DNA of 50,000 bases from Symbiodinium natans (Eukaryota > Sar > Dinophyceae > Suessiales > Symbiodiniaceae). This document shows positions 13,101-25,100 of this stretch, piece after piece. The stretch is taken from contig CAJNDS010002224.1 in the NCBI GenBank assembly GCA_905221605.1, forward strand, positions 1,380,271-1,430,270, written 5' to 3'. Positions within the stretch are counted from its first letter, which is position 1. Each line of letters starts with the position of its first letter. Below the pieces are notes generated by a model. That model was not told the DNA's origin and ran no database searches. It saw nothing but the letters and a program-made list of their open reading frames with translations. The position numbers were made by a program, and so were the translations under genes.

Positions 13101-16100
13101 ACCCTAAACCCTAAACCCTAAACCCTAAACCCTAAACCTTAAACCCTCAAGGCCGTTGCCGATCACTTCCGGATCGCCTGCCCCGATGGGGCGGCTTGCC
13201 GCTACAGCGCCTCTCAGCGATGAAAACGTGGTCTTTGCATGTAGCCCCCGAAGCCCGAAAGGCCAGCTTCCCTTTTCGGAATCTGAACCCTAAACCCTAA
13301 ACCCTAAACCCTAAACCCTGAACCCTGCATCCTGCATCCTGGTGCAGCTGCAGGACTGTCCCAAGTGGCACGAGGGGAGGAGGCAGATGCCATGCCCCTT
13401 GGGCTGCATGGGCTCCCATGGGGTTTAGGATAGGGTTTAGGGTTTAGGGTTTAGGTTTAGGGTTTAGGGTTTAGGGCTATTGGGTCCCCTGGGGTTTGGG
13501 TGAGCTAGAACTTGCGAGGTCTGAAGCTGTCCTCCAGCGAACATGGCTCGCACCCTCTTCCCTAAACCCAAACCCTCAACCCTCAACCGTAGAAACCCTG
13601 AACCCTAAACCCCCTGGTTCGCTCCCCTCAGGAAACCCTAAACTTCACCCCCAAGACCTCAACCCTCAACCGTAGAAACCCTAAACCCTAAACCCTAAAC
13701 CCTAAACCCTAAACCCTAAACCCTAAACCCTAAACCCTAAACCCTAAACCCTAAACCCTAAACCCTAATCCCTACACCCTAAACCCTAAACCCTAAACCC
13801 TAAACCCTAAACCCTAAACCCTAAACCCTAAACCCTAAACCCTAAACCCTAAACCCTAAACCCTAAACCCTAAACCCTAAACCCCAAACCCTAAACCCTA
13901 AACCCTAAACCCTGAACCCTAAACCCCCTCATGCGCTCCCCTCAGGCAAGTATGGGGATGCCTGCACGCGCTGGCATGGGGCGAACGCATGCGGCCTGGC
14001 CACGAAAAAGCCCTCTGGTTCTGCGTGGGGAATGAAGGAGTTCGGACCCTATATATCCTTTTTAAGGGATGATATAGGGCCTTATATATACCCTTTAAGG
14101 ATTATTTAGGGCCTTATACCCTTTAAGGGATTATATAGGGCCCCCATATATACCCTTTAGGGGATTATAGGGCCCTATATATACCCTTTTAAGGGATTTT
14201 ATGGGTGCCGCATTCCCTCATTCCCTACTAAGAATCAGCCAGAATGTGTTTGCAGCGGTCGCCTTTTTTGAGTGCGGCCGAGCCACGGTCGTGCATGCCG
14301 AGATGTTGCGGAGTCTTCTTACAAATGTATATATGCGTATATGGCATCCATATTTACAGTGCGTTTCATCGCAACAATAGGTATAGTAGCAATTGTAAGA
14401 AGATAGCAACAATAGGTACAATAGCAGCAAGAACAGTTGTAATGGTAAGAAGATCAAGCAGCCCTCAACGCTTACAGGCAAACCTAAACCCTAAACCCTA
14501 AACCCTAAACCCTAAACCCTAAACCCTAAACCCTAAACCCTAAACCCTAAACCCTAAACCCTAAACAGGCAAGTTCCTGCACAGCTATGCCTGGCACCAG
14601 AGGCCTGCGCCACAGGTCCGGCTGAGCTGCGCTGCACTAGCACTGTTGCTGGGGTTTAGGGTTTAACCCTAATTAAACCCTAAACCGTGACTAAGCCCTA
14701 GAGGCTTAGGGTCTAGAGTTCAGGAAGCTGTGTGAACCAGCTTGTCATGTGGAGAGTGAAGAGTCACGGTTGTAACCCCTCTGGCTGAGTTCTACTTTGC
14801 CAGAGTCTGTAGCTCTTGCGTCAATCGTTGTGAGTGTACTGTAAGGGTCGGCTCCATTACTCCCCCCCCCCCCCCCACACTATGCTTCCTTTCGAGAAAG
14901 TCATTTGTTGTAGGTTTCTCGTCCCGCGCATACTGCATTGCACATCTTGGCATCATGTGCAGGTGTGATACGATCATGTTCGGGTCAGGTCAAGAGCCCG
15001 TTTCAACGTCAGAAGCACCCAAACCCCCTGAACCCTGACCCCCTGCAAGGGGCCAGAGAATGCGCTGCAGCTGGCCTTCAAGCGATGCCAGGAAAGGGGC
15101 ATCAGGACCCCCGAGGGGTAGTAGGGAATGGGGGAGAGAGGTATTAAAGGGTATATGAGAGGCCCCTACGTAATTTCTGAGAGGGTAGACTATAGGGCCC
15201 TATATACTCCCTTAAAGGGTATATTAAAGGGGGATATAGGGTACCCTCGTTCCCTCATTCCCTACTAACCAACGGTAAGATCAGGACCCCTCGAGGGCTT
15301 TGGGGCTGAGAGTTTCAGGGAGATTGAGAAGCGAGGTCTAAGGATGTGGGTAGTTCTCTAAATTGGGTCCTTTTTTGGGTCCCCTTTGTACGACACCCTT
15401 GTGAAAAAGACCTCCCAAATAGGACCCCAACTTAGAGAACTACTCGTGTGGCGGTTTGGTGTTACCGTTGGGTCAGGGTGTGGTTGATTGCTTGTTCTAG
15501 CTGTGCTGATCAAGGGTGTCCAACACTTAAGTCACACTTAAGCCACACTTAAGTCTGTTCCTCCTTACTTTCGAGGCTTTTCTGGAACAGCAGGTGCTAT
15601 CGGCTTCACAAAGGCGTGCAGGCAGATAGCCCACGGTCTGCATGTGACCGCCATGCATAACCTCGGCTCCTCTTAAGCAGGCCCAGAAGCGCTGCGGCGT
15701 AAAACAAATCCTCATGGCCCCCGTTCCTGAACCCTAAACCCTAAACCCTAAACCCCAAACCCTAAACCCTAAACCCTAAACCCTCAACCCGGAGGATCAC
15801 GGTCATCACCAAAGGCCAGACTACATCTTTCCGACTCCAGCATGACCGGATCGAGCAGGTTTGTCAAGCTGCACGAAGTGGCTTCCACACCAGGTTGCGC
15901 AGGTTTTCAGATGTGGTCAGGGCAGGTTTAGGGTTTAGGGTTTAGGGTTTAGGGTTTAGGGTTTAGGGTTTAGGGTTTAGGGTTTAGGGTTTAGGGTTTA
16001 GGGTTTGGGTTTTAGGGTTTAGGGTTTAGGGTTTAAGGTTTAGGGTTTAGGGTTTAGGGTTTAGGGTTTAGGGTTTGGGGTTTGGGCTTTAGGGTCCCCT

Positions 16101-19100
16101 GAACAGTGCTCCCTGATGTGGAAGAAGTTACCAGGGGCGCGGTGTGTGTTAACGCTGGACAAGATCTCAGGCTCAGAGAATCGAGAACAATCCTCTCAGG
16201 TACAATGTCAAGGTTGCAGGATGCTAGCGCATGCTGGCATGTCGCGGGCTTTTTTTTTGGGGCGCCTGTCGTGTGGTTGCCTTCTGCGTGTGGGGGAAAT
16301 TTGAGGACCCCAGGCGAAGTGACAAGGCGTGTGATTTTCTTGCATATCTGGCGATACCTGTTTTTCCATATTCATGGTTCCCCCCTTCTTGGTGCAACAC
16401 TTGGCACATGCCCAGCTCAATCTGAAAAGGTGCGTTCGTTTTCTGAATGATAGATGACACTGCCTGCGTTGTGTCTTCACCCCCTGGTTCTTAGCAGGGA
16501 ATGAGGTTTAGGGTTTTTGGGTTTGTATCAAGCGCAGCGACCCAAGTCGCAGTTCAAGGTCCAACGATCCCGAGAGGAGTTCCTCCAGGCTGTTGCCTGC
16601 GACATCTTCGTGCATCCGCAGAAGGACTGCCACCACGTTTCATTGTTCGAGACCCTAAACCCTAAACCCTAAACCCTAAACCCTAAACCCTAAACCCTAA
16701 ACCCTAAACCCTAAACCCTAAACCCTAAACCCTAAACCCTAAACCCTAAACCCTAGCAGTCAAGTTCTCTTGCCGTCCCAGGACTTGCTCTTCACAAAGC
16801 CGGGGGTGTCCAGGATGATGGCAAAGCTCAACGACAAGTCCATTCCGGGATACCTTCACTGGGACAAGAAGACACGCTGCTTGCCTTGCAGTGTCCATTG
16901 TCGAGGTTTAGGGTTTAGGGTTTAGGGTTTAGGGTTTAGGGTTTAGGGTTTAGGGTCTAGGGTTTAGGGTCTAGGGTTGGGTGTGATTGAGTCGGGTGGT
17001 TTGAGAGGCTCCGTCCGCATCTTCGGCCAAGAAGAGGACAGGGCCCAGACTTGGAGAGACAGCATACCCTTAAACCCAAACCCCAAACCCCAAACCCCAA
17101 ACCCCAAACCCCAAACCCCAAACCCCAAACCCCAAACCCCAAACCCGAAACCCGAAACCCGAAACCCGAAACCCGAAACCCGAAACCCGAAACCCTATCC
17201 CCTAAACCCTAAACCCCAAACCCTACACCCTAAACCCTAAACCGCAAAGAGGACAAGTCGCGCACCAAGCGCATCCTTGGGGAGCTGCTGAAGGAGCTGC
17301 AGCCCTTCGAACGCCGGCGCCTTGCTCAGCAAGTTCTCGGTTTTCGGGTTGTAGGGTTTCGGGTTTAGGGTTTAGGGTTTAGGGGGTTTTCGGGTTTTAG
17401 GGTTGAGGGTTTGGGGTTTCAGGGTTAAGGAGTTTAGGGTTTTGGGGTTTAGGGCTTGGGATTTCAGGGTTTTGGGGGTTTCCGGGTTTTAGGGTTGAGG
17501 GGTTAGGGTTTCAGGGTTTAGGGGCTTAGGGTTTTACGGCTCTAAGGGTTTGGGGGTTTAGGGTTGAGGCTTTCGGTAGCCAACAGGAGCATGACGTGCG
17601 CGCGGGCAGGCTTGACGAACAACGCAAACGGGAGCTGACTGACGTGGGGGCTTACGATGATATGGGACCCCGAATACAGACCCCCAAATAGTAGGATCCC
17701 CTTAGAATAAGGACCACAATACGTTACCTTTTTTTCGTAAACCTCCAAGTTTCACTGTTGCTGACGGTCCCTAAACCCTAATCTCTAAACCCAAAACCCT
17801 AAACTCTAAACCCCTCCCCCCGCCGCTCCAAATCCGGAAGCCATAGGTCTTTCATGCTGGACCGGGCAAAGACCAACGATTGGGGTCGCGAGCTGGAGCA
17901 GGCCGTTAAAGGCTCCGTGGCCCTAAACCCACAGCCCTAAACCCGAAACCCCAAACCCTAAGCCCTAAACCCTCAACTCTAAACCCTCAACCCTAAACCC
18001 TAAACCTTAAACCCTAAACTGGATTTCTGGGCACCCCCTTCCGTTGATCTATTGTTTCACGGGTCCAGAGTTTCTATGTGACCCTTTCAAGGGCTATATA
18101 GAAGGGGATGTAAGGTATACTTGATTCCCCAACTAGCCACAAAAAGACCAAGGGCTCTATAGGAGGATCTAAGGTGCTTCAAGGGTTTTTGCCGAAGGGG
18201 ATTTGAGGTACCAAATTTCTTAGCTCCCTACAACAAGAACCAGTAAGACTCCAAGTATACAGGGCTACATAGGGGGATATACAGTACCCCAAACCCTAAA
18301 CCCTAAGCCCTAAGCCCCAGATCCTAAACCCTAAACCGTGAACCCTGAACCCTAAACCCTAAACCCTCAACCCTGGTACGACCCAGAGTGTTGTGAGGTC
18401 TTGGGCTGGAGCACTACAACCTCAACAGGACTTCCGGGGGGCACCGAAGCTGTCAAGCCCACGCATGAATTTCTGCGCGAGGAGCCCCTAAACCCTAAAC
18501 CCTAAACCCTAAACCCTAAACCCTAAACCCTAAACCCTAAACCCTAAACCCTAAACCCCAAATCCGAAACCTTAAACCTAAACTTTGGGTTTTCGGGTTG
18601 AAGTTCCAAGTTTACGGGTTAGTGTTTAGTTTAGGGTTTTAGGGTTCAGGGTGTTTACAGTTTAGGGTTTAGGGTTTAGGATCTAGGGTTTAGGGCTAAG
18701 GATGGTTTAGGGTTCTACCTCTCCTCTTGCTCGCGCGCGCGCGGGCCTGCTCCAGGAAAGGCTGCATCCTGGATGTTTGGGTGCGGCCCGAGGATGCACG
18801 CGAGGTTCCGTCCTCAGGATTTAGGGTTTAGGGTTTAGGGTTTAGGGTTTAGGGCAACAGATGCGCTAGTAAAGCCTGTGAAGTTCGCAGTACATCGGAA
18901 CAGTAAACAGCCTAAGCCCGGAGCCCTAAACCCCACACCCCAAACCCCAAAACCCCGAAAACCCCCCCAAAACCCAAAACCCCGAATTAATCCCAAACCC
19001 AAAACCCAAAGCCCTAAACCCAAAACCCCCAAAACCCCAAACCCCAAACCCCCTAAACCATCAACCCTAAACCCTAAACCCTAAACCCCAAACCCTAAAC

Positions 19101-22100
19101 CCTAAACCCTAAACCCCAAACCCCAAACCCCCTAAATCATCAACCCTAAACCCTAAACCCTAAACCCCAAACCCTAAACCCTAAACCCTAAACCCCAAAC
19201 CCCAAACCCCTTAAATCATCAACCCTAAACCCTAAACCCTAAACCCTAAACCCTAAGCCCTAAACCCTAACCCCTAAACCCTAAACCCAAAACGCCCAGA
19301 AGGTGCAGGCGCTCACTGGCATGCTCTCCTCCCAGGGGTGGGAGCGCCGGGTCCCGCCGATTGTTGCGGAGGGGACGCTTGGAGCAGTCAGAAGGGTTTA
19401 GGGTGTAGGGTTTAGGGTTTAGGGTTTAGGGTTTAGGATTTAGGGCTTGGGGTTTAGGGTTTAGGGTTTAGGGTTGAGGGTTTAGGGTTTAGGGTTTAGG
19501 TTTAGGTTAAGGTTTTGGAAATTGGAGTGTAGGGTTCATAGGGAGTTTAGGGTTTCATGTTTACTTAATTTTATTCTTCCACCTACTTTGGATCCTTTAC
19601 CATAGTTAGGGTTGAGGGTTTAGGGCTGAGCACCACGGCTGCGGGCGCAAGTAGGAGGTTCGCAATATGGCAAGAAGCCTGAACCCCGGGTTTATAAGGA
19701 ATAGGGTTCAGGGTTTAGGGTTTAGGGTTTAGGGTTGATTCAGGGTTCAGGGTTCAGGGTTCAGAATTTTGGAGTTCAGGGCTATTCCGTCATTCCAAGT
19801 AGCTGTGTTGAGAAAGCAGCAGCCTTCTTGACAAGAGCAACTCAAAGAATGTCCCCCCCAGACAAGCTTGCCTTCAAATACGGTGTTTCCAGCCATGCTG
19901 GCAACCATTTTGCTCGCTAATACTTGGAGGTTCAGGGTACTTAGAACCCCAATTATAACTTCACTCGTAAGCCCCCTAAGTCCCCCTATGTAGGTCATAA
20001 GTAGATTTACAATTGCGGTTAGAAGTACCCATGAACCTCCAAGTAAGGATTCAAGGGTGCAAGTGAAGCTGCGATTTGGTTCGGCCGAGGACATGCTGCC
20101 TTTGCATGTGCGACTTTGACGACGACACATGGCAATTTCAGGCGAGCTGCGCACCGATTTCGGAGCTCTCCTTGTCATGCACTCTTCAACAGCACAAGCT
20201 TCTTGTGAGCAGCCCCCTGCTTACCCAAAACCTCAACGCTCAACCGTCAACCCTAAGCCCTAAACCCTACACCCTAAACCCTAGACGCTAGACCCTAAAC
20301 CCTAAACCCCAGTTCATCCAGGCCTGCCGCCATCGGTTTTGCACCGCGTGCATCCGAAACGCCCTATCCGATCCTGATGGGGCCCACTTCCCCATCGCGC
20401 AGCTGGCCAGACACCAGAGGGGGCTGAGTAAAACCTGCCCTAAACCCTAAACCCTAAACCCTAAACCCTAAGCCCCAAACCCTAAACCCTAAACCCCAAA
20501 CCCAAACCCCAAACCCTAAACCCTAAGCCCTCTTGAGCTGCGTCCCTCTCCAAACACGGCAGCGCCTATCACAACCCCCATGTTCGTCTGCATAATCCAG
20601 GGGTTTAGATGGGTTTAGGGTTTAGGGTTTAGGGTTTAGGGTTTAGGGTTTAGGGTTTAGGGTTTAATTTGTATTCCCTGATGGTCCCTTTCTGAATATA
20701 CTAGAATGACCGCCAAAGCCCTGTTCTAATGATTAAGGCCCCTATATTACCCCAGCAGCCTTCCACACCATCCTAGCCTACTATGTAGGGTTTTAGGGTT
20801 TAGGGTTTGCAAAACATGAAAGTATTCTTCCTTATAAGGGCAATCTAGGGATTGTTCTCTATTTCTTTGGGGAGGGGGGGGGGGGTTCTTAAGCAAACAG
20901 TAGCCCATCACATGCAAGGTGCCCCTTCACGGATCAGGCTGGCCGGTGCAACAGCCATCTCGTTTGGAAGGAGCGGCGTTTCGGGTTTTCTACTTCTGAT
21001 CAGCCATCCTTCCGGGTTTGGAGGGTTTGTGGTCCAGATTTACCAGGGCTTCTAGGGTACTAAAGCCTGAAGCCTAAAGCCTAACGCCTAAAGCCTAAAG
21101 CCTAAAGCTTAAAGCCTAAAGCCTGAAGCCTGAAGCCTAAAGCCTGAAGCCTAAAGCCTAAAGCCTAACACCTAACGCCTAAAGCCTAAGGGTCCACTGT
21201 TAGCCGCAGACGTGTCATGCCATGTGCAGCAGGATCCTGCTCCCAACCATGATCATGTCACGGCGGGACCCTAAACCCTAAACCCTAAACCCTAAACCCT
21301 AAACCCTAAACCCTAAACCCTAAACCCTAAACCCTAAACCCTAAACCCTAAACCCTAAACCCTAAACCCTAAACCCTAAACCCTAAACCCTAAACCCGAA
21401 ACCCTAAACCCTAAACCCTAAACCCTAAACCCTAAACCCTTTACCCTTTACCCTTTACCCTTTACCCTGTACCCTTTACCCTTAACCCTAAGCCCTAAGC
21501 CCTAAACCCTATACCCTATACCTTAAGCCCTATACCTTAAACCCTATACCCTATACCTTAAACCCCAACCCTAAACCCTAAACCCCAAGCCCTAAACCCT
21601 AAACCCTAAACCCTAAACCCCCCTAAACTCTAACCCTGAACCCTAAATCCTAAACCCTATGGCAGGACCTTGTGGGCGTGGTCAACTCCGACGTCCTTGC
21701 GCGCATCAAGAACATCGCCCTTGACACGCTCGCATGGCCGCAGTTTTGAGGTGTCACGGGCGGGCCCCAGACCCTGTACAAGGCAGATGCTGGGAATACT
21801 CCCCTTTTCAGGGGTAGGTTTGAGCATCTTGTTATGTGTTTTTAGGGTTTAGGGTTTTTGTTTTTATTGCCCTGATCCCCCATGCAATCTTTATGAAGCC
21901 AGAAGAATGTTATTCTCACAGGGACCCCAAAGCTACCCCAGAGTTTTCCTGGATCTCCTGGGTCCTAGTCCTAGTCCTAGTCCTAGTCCTTGCAGTACTC
22001 CTCCTCATCATCCTCCTCCTCCTTCTGTTCCGCTCCTACTTCTGTTCTGCTCCGGGTTCTCCGATTGCACTCGCATGTGCACTATTCGACTACCATGATG

Positions 22101-25100
22101 ACGACGATGACTACCACAGCCATGCCACACTTGCACCTGCTACAAGTACAGTGTGCAGGTGAGTAACGTAGTCTGCCCCTCGTCGTCAACCACCCTCAAC
22201 CCGAAACCCTAAACCCTAAACCCTAAACCCTAAACCCTAAACCCTAAACCCTAAACCCTAAACCCCAAGAGTCGTCAGAAGCCAAGGTACCTCCGGGAGC
22301 GGCCACATGAGGCTATGTACTGCCCGGCGCCTGCTTGCAACCACATCCTGAGGCCCGCTCCCCCCGACTTTTGCACATTTACCGCAGGTACCCCTGACCC
22401 TATAAGCTCTGAACCCTGCACGTAAAAACCCCAAATGCATCACTTTGCGCTGCATGTTGTGCTTGGTGGACGCCGTGCAGACATCAGAGGGTTCAAGGTG
22501 GAACACCCTAAACCTTCAACGCGAGGAACTCCTAATCCCTAAACCCCCAAACCCTACGCCCCCTAAATGCTACGTAAGCCCCTAAACCTCTAAACCCCTA
22601 GTCCTTAAACCCCCAACCCCCCCCCCTCCCTCTAAACCCTAAACCCTAAACCCTACACCCTAAACCCTAAACCCTAAACCCTAAACCCTAAACCCTAAAC
22701 CCTAGGCCCTGAGCCCTAAACCCTGAGCCCTAAACCCTAAGCCCTAAACCCTAAACCCTTAAGGTGGAAGCCAGCCGAAACCTTTCTTTTTTGTGACTGG
22801 TGCAGGCCTCCCAGCGCCCAGACCGGGGATGAGAGCAAGGCTGGAGGGCAGCAAAGGGGAGCGCATATCTATATATATATATATATATGTGCATATATAT
22901 ATATATATATATATATACATACACTGTGTATGTATGTATGTATGTAAGTATGTATGTATGTATGTATGTATGTATGTATGTGTATACATATATATATATA
23001 TATATGTATACGCATACGTATAAAGCCGCATGTGGGTGTACACATGTTTATGTATATGTGTATGTATGTGCATATGGATATGTACATGTAATCTGGCAAC
23101 ATAGGGAAACAGTCGTGACAGCAATCGGCGATCGTCGACCCGGGATGAGTGAACTGGCCCGTAAACCCTAAACCCTAAACCCTAAAGCATTTATGTTGCA
23201 TAGATGTTCTCGAAGGAAGGTGGCCGTGTGGTCTTCTGCGAACTCTGTGCGGCCACGTGCCCTGGATGAAGTCGCAAGGTACAAGCAAGGAGCCTAAAAC
23301 CTAAACCCTGGACCCTAAACCCTAAACCCTAAACCCTAAACTTCAGCTGCAATTTTCACCCAGAGGCTCGCGGACGCATTCTTGGCCCAGGTACTGTGTG
23401 GCCTGCAGCGAGGTCGAGAAGTCGCCCGTGCCGCAGCATGTAGGCCACTGGACTCGGTTTTTAGGGTTTAGGGTTTAGGGTTTAGGGGTTTAGGGTTTAG
23501 GGTTTTGGGGTTTAGGGGTTTAGGTGTTTAGGGGTTTAGGGGTTTAGGGGTTTAGGGGTTTAGGGGTTTAGGGGTTTAGGGGTTGAGGGGTTTAGGGGTT
23601 TAGGGGTTTATATAGGGGTTTAGAGGTTTAGGGGTTTAGGGGTTCAGGGGTTTAGGTGTTGAGGGGTTTAGGGGTTTAGGGGTTTAGGGGTTTAGAGGTT
23701 TAGGGGTTTAGGGGTTTAGAGGTTTAGGGGTTTAGGGGTTGAGGGTTTAGGGTTGTTGGGTTGCTTTCAATGTTTAGGGCTTAGGGGTTCATTCCAACTT
23801 TGAGGGAGGTCCCTAAACCCTATACCCTAAACCCTAAACCCTAAACCCTAAACCCTAAACCCTTCTCCCACGTTCCCTGCCTGACAGGTTACACGTGTGA
23901 GGAGCGCCGGCGGCTCGGTAACCCGGACATCAAGAAGCACAGAGAGGTGTGGGTTCAGGGTTTAGGGTTTAGGGTTTAGGGTTTAGGGTTTAGGGTTTGG
24001 GGTTTGGGGTTTAGCGTTTAGCGTTTAGGGTTTAGGGTTTAGGCTCCTTGCTTGTACCTTGTGACTGCATCCACAGAGAGGTGCGGGGAGTCGCCTTAAT
24101 CAATCAAGGCATTAAAGGAGGGACCCTTTTAAGGGACCTTAGGGGTTTTTTTGGGGTGATTTAGGGGCTACTTAGGTATAAAGGGACTATGTGAGGTATA
24201 TATAGGGTTTTCTCGGGGAATAAGATGAAGGGCCCCTCTAGAAGTCCCTTCTTATACCCCTTAAGTGTAGTTCTGCTCGTCTTGGTTTCGCATTTGTGGG
24301 TTCAGGGTTTAGGGACTGACAGACACGAGGAGTTGGGTACTGTCTGATGGTGAACCCTGCAGTTCATCTCGGACATCCTCACTTTGAAATGCCCACGCTG
24401 CCGTCACGCCCTCTACGACTACGACGGCTGCGCTGCTGTGAAGCGCGGGGGCTTGCCAAAACTGACAGGGGCAAACGGTTGTAGATTGGAAATCTGGGCT
24501 GCTGCTAGCATGGTTTAGGGCAGTTTAGGGTTTAGGGTTTAGGATTTAGGGTTTAGGGTTTAGGGTAACTCTGGCAAATGCAGGTGCACGTGCGGCTGCG
24601 GCTTCTGCGCGAAGTGCTTCAAGGACCGGTTGTTTCCACTGCCTCAAGGCATGTTGGTCAGCGACTAGACCTTTAACGCGCGCTTGGTCTTGCTGCTGTG
24701 CTCTTCACCCAAAAGGGGCTCTGAAAATTCGGGCACCTGTATTGAGGTTCCTGCAAAAAGGGTTATCGAATCTTGCGCATCATGGTCCCGCGCTCCGAAG
24801 GGGTAAGCCAACCTCCCATCCTGAAAGAAAGCAAGCCAGCAAACCCTAAACCCCAAACCCTAAACCCGAAACCCTAGACCCTGATCCCTAAACCGTAAAC
24901 CCGAACCCCTAAACCCAAAACCCCACGATTCTGAGCCACAAGGACTGTGGACAAGATGCCCACTCGCACACGCAGAGGCAGGCAAGTCTCAAGGGCCTTA
25001 GCCCTAAGCCCTAAGCCGTAAGGCCCACGCCCTAAGCCCTAAGCCCTAAGCCCTGAGCCCTAAGCCCTAAGCCCGAAACCCTAAGCCCTGAGCCCTAAGC

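Larger units (their letters stand above)
11555..19393 (+). other. Exon block: middle region of the helicase-RBR protein
   Basis: About nineteen exons read open on the plus strand. Examples are [20 protein letters not shown] (11555), [20 protein letters not shown] (12443), [19 protein letters not shown] (12609), [19 protein letters not shown] (13152), a Cys/His piece [20 protein letters not shown] (13348) with [17 protein letters not shown] (13946), [18 protein letters not shown] (15050), [19 protein letters not shown] within 16538-16651, [20 protein letters not shown] (16782), [19 protein letters not shown] (17258), [16 protein letters not shown] (17587) and [18 protein letters not shown] (17847). 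Exons 16538/16782, 16782/17258 and 17258/17587 join in frame, the second across a 7-bp repeat GGACAAG. The CxxxxH...C...GC piece suggests a small zinc site of TRAF-like type, which is tentative. Functions are otherwise unknown. Confidence 0.55.
20090..24981 (+). other. Exon block: RING1-IBR-RING2 (RBR) ubiquitin-ligase module
   Basis: RING1 spans 20090-20141 and 20322-20402. Joined by a GC-AG intron they give CCLC...C-R-H-R-F-C-T-A-C, i.e. C-x2-C-x13-C-x-H-x2-C-x2-C. Exon 21666 follows ([19 protein letters not shown]). The IBR-like part is CPAPAC (22270), FCELC (23204), YCVAC (23391) and, across the next intron, HGYTCEE (23888), the usual 'H.G.TCeE' of this family. RING2 is 24363-24442 plus 24594-24623. 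They join by a GC-AG intron into CPRC...[11 protein letters not shown] followed by [12 protein letters not shown], then [10 protein letters not shown] (24944-24981) via a GA-AG intron. In RBR ligases the Cys of the 'GC' in RING2 accepts ubiquitin from E2 before transfer; it is present. The consistent in-frame joins make this the best-supported part of the gene. Confidence 0.82.

Noticed and set aside
17000-17070. Possible exon reading [19 protein letters not shown]
   Set aside because: The flanking exons 16782-16868 and 17258-17332 join in frame across a 7-bp repeat, leaving this stretch within the intron.
20076-20291. A complete 71-aa small protein
   Set aside because: Only 20090-20141 is coding (first half of RING1). 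The rest reads through an intron, as the join to 20322 restores the RING finger.
22759-23171. Overlapping open frames rich in Tyr, Ile, His and Val
   Set aside because: They are translations of AT and TATG microsatellites.
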